This document shows positions 1 to 6,683 of a stretch of 64,000 nt of DNA, in pieces (the stretch's first letter is position 1; each line of letters opens with the position of its first letter). Made by a program: the position numbers and the translations under genes. The notes below the pieces were generated by a model. That model had not been told where the DNA came from. It made no database searches and saw only the letters and a program-made list of their open reading frames with translations. Source of the DNA: Thiohalomonas denitrificans (GTDB lineage: Bacteria > Pseudomonadota > Gammaproteobacteria > Thiohalomonadales > Thiohalomonadaceae); contig DYFR01000015.1 in assembly GCA_020725115.1 (NCBI GenBank), forward strand, positions 1 through 64,000. Direction: 5' to 3'.

Positions 1-1
1 T

Positions 2-16
2 GCGGCCTTTGGCCGC
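2..16. other. short perfect hairpin at window edge
   Basis: A 6-bp inverted repeat (GCGGCC, loop TTT, GGCCGC) ends at base 16. No T-run follows on either strand, so it is not a clear intrinsic terminator. It may be the end of a gene or repeat that starts outside the window. Confidence 0.3.
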
Positions 17-28
17 GAAGTATATTTA

Positions 29-109
29 CCCTAGCCCCTAGCCCCTAGCCCCTAACCCCTAGCCCCTAGCCCCTAGCCCCTAGCCCCTAGCCCCTAGCCC
101 CTAACCCCT
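29..109. repeat. 7-bp minisatellite (CCCCTAG)n, about 11.5 units
   Basis: The T of each unit falls at 32, 39, 46 and so on to 109, so the 7-bp period is exact. Nine units read CCCCTAG and two read CCCCTAA. The minus strand is (GGGGCTA)n and has the G-run spacing needed for G-quadruplexes. The array ends one base before the ATG at 111 and occupies the place of a Shine-Dalgarno site. GGGGNNN heptamer arrays are known from other bacteria; what this one does is unknown. Confidence 0.95.
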
Positions 110-110
110 C

Positions 111-1391
111 ATGAATTTCGTTTTCTACTTCCTCGTCGCCGCGGCCTTCGTCACCGCCGCCTGGCATCAGGTGCGCTGGGCGGGTGAGGGTGCCGCGCCC
201 ATGGATGCGCTGTCCAGGGCGATGGTGGAGTCGGCCGCCGGTTCGGTGGAGCTGGCGCTGGGGCTGGTCGGCGTGATGACGTTATTCCTCGGCCTGATGA
301 AGGTGGCGGAGGCGGGCGGGCTGCTCACCATCATTGCCCGGCTGATCCGGCCGCTGATGGTGCGGCTGTTTCCCTCGGTGCCGGCGGAGCATCCGGCCAT
401 GGGGGCGATGATCCTCAATCTCTCCGCCAATGCCCTCGGGCTGGGCAATGCCGCCACGCCCTTCGGTATCCGCGCCATGCAGGAACTGGAGCGGCTCAAC
501 ACGCGGCCCGGCACCGCCACCGATGCGATGGTGCTGTTTCTCGCCATCAACACCTCCAGCGTGACCCTGCTGCCCACCGGCGTCATCGCCCTGCGCGCGG
601 CGGCGGGTTCAGCTGACCCGGCCGGCATCCTGCCCACCACGCTGTTTGCCACCTTCTGCGCCACCGCGGCGGCAATTATCGCGGCCTTCGCCTATCGCCG
701 GTTCTTCCCGCTGGAGCGGGAGGCCGCACCGGCAGTCGTGCCTACCGAACTGCCTGCAGAGACGGAGGTGCTGCCGGCGGAGGCCGGGCAGGCCTATCCG
801 CTGTGGGTGTCGATGCTGGCCATGGGAACCTTGCTGGCGCTGATCCCGTTCAGCGTGCTGTATGGCCAGGTCATTGCACCCTGGATCCTGCCTGGCCTGA
901 TGCTGGCCTTCCTTACCTTTGGCCTGCTGCGGCGGGTACGCATCTACGAGGTATTCGTGGAAGGGGCGAAGGAGGGCTTCCAGGTGGCCCTGCGCATCAT
1001 TCCCTATCTGGTGGCGATCCTGGTGGCGGTGGCGATGCTGCGTGCCAGCGGCGCGCTGCAGGCGGCCATAGGTCTGCTGGCGCCCTGGACCGGTGCCGTC
1101 GGCCTGCCGGCGGAGGCCCTGCCCATGGCCCTGCTGCGGCCCTTGTCCGGTTCCGGTGCCTACGGCGTGCTGGCGTCGATCATCAATGACCCGGCCATCG
1201 GCCCGGACAGCTACACGGGCTACCTGGTCAGTACCCTGCAAGGCTCCACCGAAACCACGTTTTACGTGCTGGCGGTCTACTTCGGCGCGGTACAGGTGCG
1301 CCGCATCCGCCACGCCCTGCTGGCGGCACTCACCGCCGATGTGGTGGCGGTGTTTGCCGCGGTTTTCGCCTGCACCTATTTCCTGCTGTAG
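111..1391 (+). CDS. SpmA/SpmB-type fused nucleoside-recognition (Gate) domain membrane protein
   Basis: A 426-residue polytopic inner-membrane protein. The N-terminal half (about 1-200) resembles spore maturation protein A and the C-terminal half (about 230-426) resembles SpmB; both carry the Gate/nucleoside-recognition fold. Conserved stretches visible are NLSANALGLGNAATPFG (about 104-120), LAINTSSVTLLPTG (about 144-157) and PLSGSGAYG in the second half. The linker around 205-225 is Glu/Ala-rich. The family is widespread in non-sporulating proteobacteria, where its substrate is unknown, so the Spm name says nothing about sporulation here. The ATG at 111 gives a normal N-terminal membrane helix but has no Shine-Dalgarno sequence, because a CCCCTAG array lies directly upstream. 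Confidence 0.85.
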   Translation: MNFVFYFLVAAAFVTAAWHQVRWAGEGAAPMDALSRAMVESAAGSVELALGLVGVMTLFLGLMKVAEAGGLLTIIARLIRPLMVRLFPSVPAEHPAMGAMILNLSANALGLGNAATPFGIRAMQELERLNTRPGTATDAMVLFLAINTSSVTLLPTGVIALRAAAGSADPAGILPTTLFATFCATAAAIIAAFAYRRFFPLEREAAPAVVPTELPAETEVLPAEAGQAYPLWVSMLAMGTLLALIPFSVLYGQVIAPWILPGLMLAFLTFGLLRRVRIYEVFVEGAKEGFQVALRIIPYLVAILVAVAMLRASGALQAAIGLLAPWTGAVGLPAEALPMALLRPLSGSGAYGVLASIINDPAIGPDSYTGYLVSTLQGSTETTFYVLAVYFGAVQVRRIRHALLAALTADVVAVFAAVFACTYFLL

Positions 1392-1467
1392 GGCAAGCTC
1401 GGGGCTATACTTTCAATATCCTGGTATTTTTGTTTGGTATTGATTGTGTTGTGAGGAGGTGGGCATC

Positions 1468-1839
1468 ATGGGTCATGTCGATATCAGCAAGTTCATCCAC
1501 GGTGAAGAGGCGGTCAGCCGTGATCCGGCGGGCCACATGCTCGATTTGCCGGACTGGGACGAGGAAGAAGCGCAACGGCTGGCGCACGCAGAGGACATCG
1601 TGCTTACAGCGGCGCACTGGGATGTCCTGCGGTTTGTGCGCGAACATTACCGCCGCCATGGGCGGGCGGAAAGTGGCCGGGTGTTGTCCGGGGCGCTGGA
1701 ACGGGCCTTTCATGATCACGGCGGGCGCCGCTGGCTTTACACTCTGTTTCCCCACGGTCCGGTGGCGCAGGCTTCGCGCATCGCCGGTCTGCCATTGCCG
1801 CCCTATACCACCGATTCATCGTTCGGCAGTGCGGAGTAA
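1468..1839 (+). CDS. DsrC/TusE-like protein lacking cysteines (RspA-like)
   Basis: A 123-residue protein of the DsrC/TusE/RspA superfamily. The family pattern is clear: LTAAHWDVLRFVREHY in the middle and LYTLFPHGPVAQASRIAGLP near the C-terminus. In DsrC and TusE the segment after GLP carries the penultimate cysteine that holds the persulfide, and DsrC has a second one upstream. Here the tail reads LPLPPYTTDSSFGSAE and the protein has no cysteine at all. It therefore cannot carry sulfur in the usual way and fits the cysteine-free RspA group, thought to be regulatory. The start at 1468 is chosen for the strong GAGGAGGT site 8 bp upstream; an earlier ATG at 1444 lacks one. Family assignment is secure; function is inferred. 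Confidence 0.8.
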   Translation: MGHVDISKFIHGEEAVSRDPAGHMLDLPDWDEEEAQRLAHAEDIVLTAAHWDVLRFVREHYRRHGRAESGRVLSGALERAFHDHGGRRWLYTLFPHGPVAQASRIAGLPLPPYTTDSSFGSAE

Positions 1840-1841
1840 CT

Positions 1842-1905
1842 ACAGATACAAGTGGCAAGTGGCAAGGAAAACCGGATCGGTTTTCTCCTTGCGGCTTGTG
1901 GCTTG
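1842..1905. repeat. family A intergenic palindrome (CAAGTNN heptamer arms)
   Basis: The left arm (about 1849-1875) is made of CAAGTGG/CAAGGAA heptamers; the right arm (1878-1905) is its inverted copy, ending GGCTTGTGGCTTG. It begins 2 bp after the stop codon of the DsrC-like gene with ACAGATACAAG, the same left end as the copies at 32912 and 54466. As RNA it would form a long hairpin, which could end transcription or protect the 3' end. Confidence 0.85.
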
Positions 1906-1920
1906 AAGGCACCGCTCTGA

Positions 1921-2016
1921 TCAGAACAACGCCGCGATTTCACCGTTTTCCATGTGCATGGCCTCCTGTTCCAGCAGCGAACAGCGGGGAGACAGGCTGT
2001 TTTTGTCCATGACCAT
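1921..2016 (-). CDS. possible 31-residue small protein (uncertain)
   Basis: A minus-strand frame from ATG at 2016 to TGA at 1921 encodes 31 residues, with the stretch SLLEQEAMHMENGEIAALF. A modest AAGGG lies about 6 bp upstream. The leader just upstream folds strongly: 2041-2056 gives CCCCC/GGGGG and 2057-2071 gives CCCGG/CCGGG-type hairpins. I do not recognise the peptide. It could be a real small protein with a structured leader or chance coding downstream of the RsmB-like gene. Confidence 0.25.
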   Translation of the reverse strand: MVMDKNSLSPRCSLLEQEAMHMENGEIAALF

Positions 2017-2258
2017 TCGCCCTTGAGCGGCAACTGCTCGCCCCCGTTGTGGGGGCCCGGTTTATCGGGCGGTGGCGGCCGTTCCGGCGCCGCTTTCGCC
2101 CGATGGTGGCTTCGGACTTCCTGTCCTCTCGCCACATAAGGCCTTCCATGGCCAAAAATCGGGCTCCCACCACATCTTGTCGTTCCCTTGAGCAATGGTG
2201 GGCGTGCTCCCGGCAGACGGCACCGGCGGAGGTGCCGGTGCCGCGCCGCGGGGAGGAA
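2017..2258. other. gap between convergent genes with GC-rich inverted repeats
   Basis: This is most of the roughly 420-bp gap between the DsrC-like gene and the RsmB-like gene. It holds a perfect 10-bp inverted repeat CGGCACCGGC/GCCGGTGCCG (2218-2227 with 2234-2243, 6-nt loop) just past the RsmB-like stop codon. It also holds two smaller hairpins (2040-2071) and a GGAC/GTCC hairpin near 2120. No T-run follows the 2218 hairpin on the minus strand, so Rho-independent termination is doubtful. No known riboswitch or ncRNA consensus was recognised. Confidence 0.45.
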
Positions 2259-3527
2259 TCAGAGGGGCTTGCGTTCCAGCACGGCGGCAAAGAAACCGTC
2301 GGTGTTGTGGCGGTGGGGATACAGCCGCAGCATCTCGTTCATGTCCGGCAGCGGAATGTTGCGCCGTGCCAGCACCTCGCCCACGGGGACGAGATGGAAG
2401 TTGTCGTGGGCGGCGAGGAAGGCGTTGACGATGTCTTCGTTTTCCTCCCGCAGCAGGCTGCAGGTGGCGTAGACCAGGCGACCGCCCGGCTTCACCAGGG
2501 TGGCGGCGGCGTCAAGGATGCGTTGCTGGGTGGCGGTGATCTCTTCCAGATTGAGCGGGCGCCACTTGATGTCCGGATTGCGGCGCACGGTGCCGCTGCC
2601 GCTGCACGGTGCGTCCACCAGCACCCGATCCGCCTTGCCGGCGAGGCGGCGCACGCGTTCGTCGCGCTCGTGGGCAATGACCACCGAGCGCACGTTGTCG
2701 AGGCCGGCGCGAGCCAGGCGCGGTTTCAGTTTCTCCAGCCGTTTGGCCATGATGTCGAAGGCGTAGAGGGTGCCGGAGTTGGCCATCAGCGCGCCCAGCT
2801 CCAGGGTCTTGCCACCGGCGCCGGCACAGAAATCCACCACCATTTCACGCCGCTTCGGTTCCAGCAGCAGTCCTAGCAGCTGACTGCCCTCATCCTGTAT
2901 CTCGAACAGCCCGTCCTGAAAACTGGGACTCTTGAACAGCGGCGCGCGGTCGGCACGGCGCAGACCGAGAGGAGAATAAGGCGTCGGTTCCAGGGCGTGG
3001 CCTTCCTCGGCCAGTCGGGCTTGTACCGTGGCGCGATCGGCCTTGACGGTGTTGACGCGCAGATCCAGTGTCGCGGGCCGGTTCAGTGCCGCGGCCAGCT
3101 GCAGCGTTTCTTCCTCTCCCAGTTGTGCCACCAGCCGTTCCGCCAGCCAGGCGGGCAGATTGGTACGCACCTCGAGCGGCAGATCCGGCGCATTCAGGGT
3201 ACGGGCGCGCTCCGCCAGCACGCGTCCCTCAAAACCAGGGCGTTCGGGATAGCCGGCCTGTTCCAGCGCCCGCGCACTCCAGCCCTCGGTCAGCAGTTGT
3301 ACCGCCACCAGGGCCGAGGCCGGGGCGTCATTGCCCGCGGCGTGGCGCAGCATGGCGAGGCGGCGCAGGCAGGCATAGACATTCTCAGCCACCGCACCGC
3401 GATCGCGTACACCCAGTTCGCGGTGCTCACGGAAATAGCGTTCCATCGCCTTGTCCGCCGCGGAGTTGCCGTTGAGGATGGAGGCGAGCAGGGCTGCGGC
3501 GTGTTTGAGCAGGGCGTCGTGTTTCAT
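2259..3527 (-). CDS. RsmB/NOP-family RNA (cytosine-C5)-methyltransferase
   Basis: A SAM-dependent RNA m5C methyltransferase of 422 residues from ATG at 3527. It has a NusB-like N-terminal helical region (about 1-140), the SAM-binding motif VDFCAGAGGKTLELGAL (about 235-250), VLVDAPCSGSGTVRRNPD with the PC cysteine, and LVYATCSLLREENE with the catalytic TC cysteine. Length and cysteine pair match RsmB (16S rRNA C967). The N-terminus differs from E. coli RsmB, so the target base is not certain. A TTG two codons upstream (3533) is a possible alternative start. A family A repeat abuts the start and leaves no clear ribosome-binding site. Confidence 0.85.
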   Translation of the reverse strand: MKHDALLKHAAALLASILNGNSAADKAMERYFREHRELGVRDRGAVAENVYACLRRLAMLRHAAGNDAPASALVAVQLLTEGWSARALEQAGYPERPGFEGRVLAERARTLNAPDLPLEVRTNLPAWLAERLVAQLGEEETLQLAAALNRPATLDLRVNTVKADRATVQARLAEEGHALEPTPYSPLGLRRADRAPLFKSPSFQDGLFEIQDEGSQLLGLLLEPKRREMVVDFCAGAGGKTLELGALMANSGTLYAFDIMAKRLEKLKPRLARAGLDNVRSVVIAHERDERVRRLAGKADRVLVDAPCSGSGTVRRNPDIKWRPLNLEEITATQQRILDAAATLVKPGGRLVYATCSLLREENEDIVNAFLAAHDNFHLVPVGEVLARRNIPLPDMNEMLRLYPHRHNTDGFFAAVLERKPL

Positions 3528-3530
3528 ATT

Positions 3531-3618
3531 CAAGTCGCAAGTTTCAAGTCACAAGTTGCAAGTTAAACAAAGGGCAAGAAATGGTTTTCTTGCAACTTGT
3601 AACTTGTCACTTGCAACT
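3531..3618. repeat. family A intergenic palindrome
   Basis: The left arm (3531-3565) is five consecutive CAAGTNN heptamers. The right arm (3590-3618) is the inverted set, AACTTGT/CACTTGC. The element fills the whole gap between hflD and the RsmB-like gene and reaches their coding ends. Confidence 0.9.
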
Positions 3619-3622
3619 GGGG

Positions 3623-4252
3623 TTAGTGGGTCGTCTGTGCCAGCAGACGCTGTGCCTCGGCGAGAAACGCCTTGCGTTTGAACAGCAGCTGCAGTCGGCC
3701 GCCACCGCTCTGGCTCCACAGTACCGCGGCACGCATGCCGGCCAGCAGCAGGGCACGCACGCGGTTGGCGGTGTCCGGATTCTGCAGGTGGCCGTGTTCA
3801 CCGCTGACCATGATGCGTGGTTGCAGGGTGCTCACGCTGTTGGCGTAGACATCGGCCAGGGCGGCGATGAGGCTGTCGTGGGTGATATGAAAGTGGTTCA
3901 GCTGGCGCTCTGCCTTTTCCAGCCCTTCGGCAATGGTGGCGAGAAGGTCCTTGCGTGCTGACATCTTGCGCTCCAGGGCGAGCAGGGCCACCGCGTAGCG
4001 GGTCAGCTCGAGATCCCGCGCCTCGCCATCGTTGCCGAGCTGGCGCAGCAGTGTCTGCAGGCCGGGGCGCAGGGCGGAGAGATCGCCGTAGATATCGACG
4101 GTGGCGTCGGCATTGCGTACGAACAGGCTGCGGATCACGGTCTCGAACGGCGCCTGCTCCACCATGCCGCGGCGTGCGGTCTGTGCCACCAGGGAAACGG
4201 CCTGAAACAGGCCCGCCAGGGCCAGGGTGCGGTCGGTAATCGTCTTGCTCAT
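3623..4252 (-). CDS. hflD: HflD homologue (YcfC), lysogenisation regulator family
   Basis: A 209-residue all-helical protein matching HflD/YcfC in length and pattern ([23 protein letters not shown] at the start, [18 protein letters not shown] in the second half). In E. coli HflD is membrane-associated and affects lambda CII; its wider cellular role is unclear. The start overlaps the stop of mnmA by 4 bp (ATGA), so the two are translationally coupled, as in most gammaproteobacteria. Confidence 0.93.
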   Translation of the reverse strand: MSKTITDRTLALAGLFQAVSLVAQTARRGMVEQAPFETVIRSLFVRNADATVDIYGDLSALRPGLQTLLRQLGNDGEARDLELTRYAVALLALERKMSARKDLLATIAEGLEKAERQLNHFHITHDSLIAALADVYANSVSTLQPRIMVSGEHGHLQNPDTANRVRALLLAGMRAAVLWSQSGGGRLQLLFKRKAFLAEAQRLLAQTTH

Positions 4253-5355
4253 ATTAAGTCCGGAAAGGCAGGCGTGGTTCGTTCAATAATACCGCCGCCG
4301 AGGCATATATCGCCGTCGTAGAACACCACGGATTGCCCCGGGGTGACGGCACGCTGCGGCTGCTCGAAGCTGACCAGACAGCGCTCGGCGTTCAGGGTCG
4401 TGATGGTACAGGGTTGATCGTCCTGGCGGTAGCGAACCTTGCTGCGGCAGGGGTGCGTAACGGCCGGGGCTCGGCCTGCGACCCAGTGCAGTTGTCCTGC
4501 CTCCAGGCTGCGGCTGAACATGCCGGGGTGGTCGTGACCCTGGGCTACGACCAGTACATTGTGCTCCAGATCCTTGCCCACCACGTACCAGGCGGCCTCG
4601 CTGTGTTCCTTGCGGCCGCCGATGCCGAGGCCCTGGCGCTGGCCCAGGGTGTAGTACATCAGGCCGTCGTGGCGGCCGACCAGCTCACCGGCGGGTGTGC
4701 GCATTTCGCCGGGGCAGGCCGGCAGATAGCGGGCGAGAAAATCCTTGAAGCGGCGCTCGCCGATGAAGCAGATGCCGGTGCTGTCCTTCTTGTCGTGGGT
4801 GACGAGGCCATGTTCCTGCGCCAGGTGGCGCACCTCACTCTTGTGCAGTTCGCCCACCGGAAACAGGGCGCGCGACAGCTGTTCCTGCTGCAGGGTGTAG
4901 AGGAAGTAGCTCTGATCCTTGTCCGGGTCGAGGCCCTTGCGCAGGCGGTAGACGCCATTTTCCGCATCGACGCGGGCATAGTGGCCGGTGGCGATGGCGT
5001 CGGCCCCGAGGTGCAGGGCGTGGTCGAGGAAGGCGCGGAACTTGATCTCCTTGTTGCACAGAATGTCCGGGTTGGGCGTGCGTCCGGCGCTGTATTCGGC
5101 GAGGAAATGGCTGAATACGCGCTCCCAGTATTCGGCGGAGAAGTTGATGGTATGCAGCGGGATGCCCAGCCGGTCGCACACCGCACGTGCATCGGCCAGA
5201 TCGACGGCGGCGGCACAGTACTCGGCGTCGTCGTCCTCCTCCCAGTTCTTCATGAACAGGCCTTCGACGCGATAGCCCTGCCGTTGCAGCAGCAGGGCGG
5301 CGACGGAGGAGTCGACGCCGCCGGACATGCCGACGATGACGTAGGGGCGGGTCAT
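4249..5355 (-). CDS. mnmA: tRNA-specific 2-thiouridylase MnmA
   Basis: A 368-residue ATP pyrophosphatase that puts sulfur on C2 of U34 in tRNA-Lys, -Glu and -Gln. The PP-loop [10 protein letters not shown] is at 11-20. The catalytic pair is C100 (PNPDILCN) and C196 (TGICFIG). The tRNA-binding NKEIKF and GHYAR segments are intact. Sulfur arrives through the Tus relay, whose final donor TusE is related to the cysteine-free protein at 1468, though that copy cannot replace it. It sits in a minus-strand run with rluE and nudJ upstream and hflD downstream. Confidence 0.97.
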   Translation of the reverse strand: MTRPYVIVGMSGGVDSSVAALLLQRQGYRVEGLFMKNWEEDDDAEYCAAAVDLADARAVCDRLGIPLHTINFSAEYWERVFSHFLAEYSAGRTPNPDILCNKEIKFRAFLDHALHLGADAIATGHYARVDAENGVYRLRKGLDPDKDQSYFLYTLQQEQLSRALFPVGELHKSEVRHLAQEHGLVTHDKKDSTGICFIGERRFKDFLARYLPACPGEMRTPAGELVGRHDGLMYYTLGQRQGLGIGGRKEHSEAAWYVVGKDLEHNVLVVAQGHDHPGMFSRSLEAGQLHWVAGRAPAVTHPCRSKVRYRQDDQPCTITTLNAERCLVSFEQPQRAVTPGQSVVFYDGDICLGGGIIERTTPAFPDLI

Positions 5356-5397
5356 GCCGCGGCCTCCGGAACGTCAAACAGCCAACAACAATACCCT

Positions 5398-5459
5398 GGC
5401 GCAGAGACGCAGAGGGCGCAGAGAAAACCGTTCCACGTATTCTCTGTGGCTCTGCGCCT
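5398..5459. repeat. family B intergenic palindrome (CGCAGAGA arms)
   Basis: The left arm (5398-5427) repeats CGCAGAG every 8-9 bp; the right arm (about 5440-5459) is the inverted CTCTGTGGCTCTGCGCC. It lies in the 199-bp gap between nudJ and mnmA. The rest of that gap shows nothing recognisable. Confidence 0.85.
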
Positions 5460-5554
5460 GGGAAATATGTTCCAGACATTTCCAACCGACTGCGTCCATG
5501 CAGTCGTCTGCGGCAGGTTGTGGAAGTTTATCCAGTAAAGCATGAGGAGTGCCG

Positions 5555-6001
5555 CTACATCTCGGTCAGCAGGTCGAGCGGGTAGCGCTTGCCGGCAAGG
5601 TAGTCATCGATGCAGCGCAATACCAGCGGGCTGCGCAGGGCGCTGCCCAGTGCAGCGACCTCGTCGCGTGTGAACCATACGGCACGCAGGATGCCGGTAT
5701 CGAGCGGGCGCGCGGGGTCATGGCCAGTGATGCGGCCGGTGAAGGCGAAGCGCAGGTAGGTGATATCGCTGTCCGGCTTGCGCCAGCGGTACACGCCCAG
5801 CACGGCCTCGGGGACATGGCTGTAGCCGGTTTCTTCCAGGGTCTCGCGCGCCGCGCCGGTGATGGGGCTTTCGTCATCTTCCAGATGACCGGCGGGCTGG
5901 TTATACACCACGCGGCCGTCGGCCTCTTCCTCCACCAGCAGGAACTTTCCGTCCCGCTCCAGCACGCTGGCCACGGTGACGTGGGGTTTCCAGATTTCCA
6001 T
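5555..6001 (-). CDS. nudJ: NudJ-type Nudix hydrolase
   Basis: A 148-residue Nudix hydrolase. The N-terminal [13 protein letters not shown] and C-terminal YPLDLL segments are typical of NudJ, which hydrolyses nucleoside di- and triphosphates and thiamine pyrophosphates. The Nudix box is complete (G-x5-E-x7-REXLEETG around 38-60, ending [10 protein letters not shown]). It sits between rluE and mnmA. Its start lies inside the end of rluE in another frame, a long 101-bp overlap. Confidence 0.9.
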   Translation of the reverse strand: MEIWKPHVTVASVLERDGKFLLVEEEADGRVVYNQPAGHLEDDESPITGAARETLEETGYSHVPEAVLGVYRWRKPDSDITYLRFAFTGRITGHDPARPLDTGILRAVWFTRDEVAALGSALRSPLVLRCIDDYLAGKRYPLDLLTEM

Positions 6002-6572
6002 GATCTCTTTCCTGTAACAGGTTTGTGTATTCGTGTGGCGCCAGTTCGCGCCATTGTCCCGGCGCCAGTCCTGCCAGTGTCCACGGGCCGATGGCCCAGC
6101 GTATCAGGCGCAGGGTGGGGTGGCCCACGGCGGCGGTCATGCGTCTCACCTGCCGGTTGCGCCCCTCGCTGATCTCCAGTTCGATCCAGCAGGTCGGGAT
6201 CGCCGCACGATAGCGGATCGGCGGAACCCGCGGCCACAGCTCCGGCTCGGCCATCAGCCGCGCCCTGGCCGGTGCGGTCGGGCCGTCGTTGAGTTGCACG
6301 CCGCAGCGCAGTCGCTCCAGTGCAGCCTCATCCGGTGTGCCCTCAACCTGCACCCAGTAGGTCTTGGGCAGCTTGTGGCACGGATGGCTGATGCGGTGCT
6401 GCAGCCCGCCGTCATTGGTAAGCAACATCAATCCTTCGCTGTCCCTGTCCAGCCGGCCGGCGGGATATATGCCCTGCTCTGTCAGATAGCCGGCCAGGGT
6501 GGGGCGTCCCTGTTCATCGGTGAACTGGGGCAGGACACCGTAGGGCTTGTTGAACAGGACGACTTTTATCAC
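5901..6572 (-). CDS. rluE: 23S rRNA pseudouridine synthase RluE-type
   Basis: A 223-residue RsuA/RluE-family pseudouridine synthase without an S4 domain. [11 protein letters not shown] is at 8-18, the catalytic aspartate is D42 in GRLDRDSEG, and the late motif [18 protein letters not shown] is present. RluE modifies U2457 of 23S rRNA. Similarity to the family ends around residue 190; the last 33 residues (Arg/Gly-rich) are read out of frame with the start of nudJ. They look like an overprinted tail and not a conserved part of the fold. Confidence 0.9.
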   Translation of the reverse strand: MIKVVLFNKPYGVLPQFTDEQGRPTLAGYLTEQGIYPAGRLDRDSEGLMLLTNDGGLQHRISHPCHKLPKTYWVQVEGTPDEAALERLRCGVQLNDGPTAPARARLMAEPELWPRVPPIRYRAAIPTCWIELEISEGRNRQVRRMTAAVGHPTLRLIRWAIGPWTLAGLAPGQWRELAPHEYTNLLQERDHGNLETPRHRGQRAGAGRKVPAGGGRGRRPRGV

Positions 6573-6683
6573 GAATCAGACACGGGTACGGTTGGGCTGC
6601 GTGGCGCGGGATGTTGCGGGTATGGTACCGTTGAGCGCCTGGCAATACCATATTCCACAATAAAACCCAACAAGAATAATGCC

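Noticed and set aside
29-109. CRISPR-like repeat array
   Set aside because: A pure 7-bp tandem repeat with no spacers; not a CRISPR.
2100-2135. possible RNase P RNA core (GGAAGTCCG-like string on the minus strand)
   Set aside because: Only the short string matches; the flanking P4 and conserved downstream elements of rnpB are absent, and the region is too short.
2049-2876. 275-codon plus-strand frame
   Set aside because: Runs from a hairpin-rich gap into the antisense of the RsmB-like gene; no family features.
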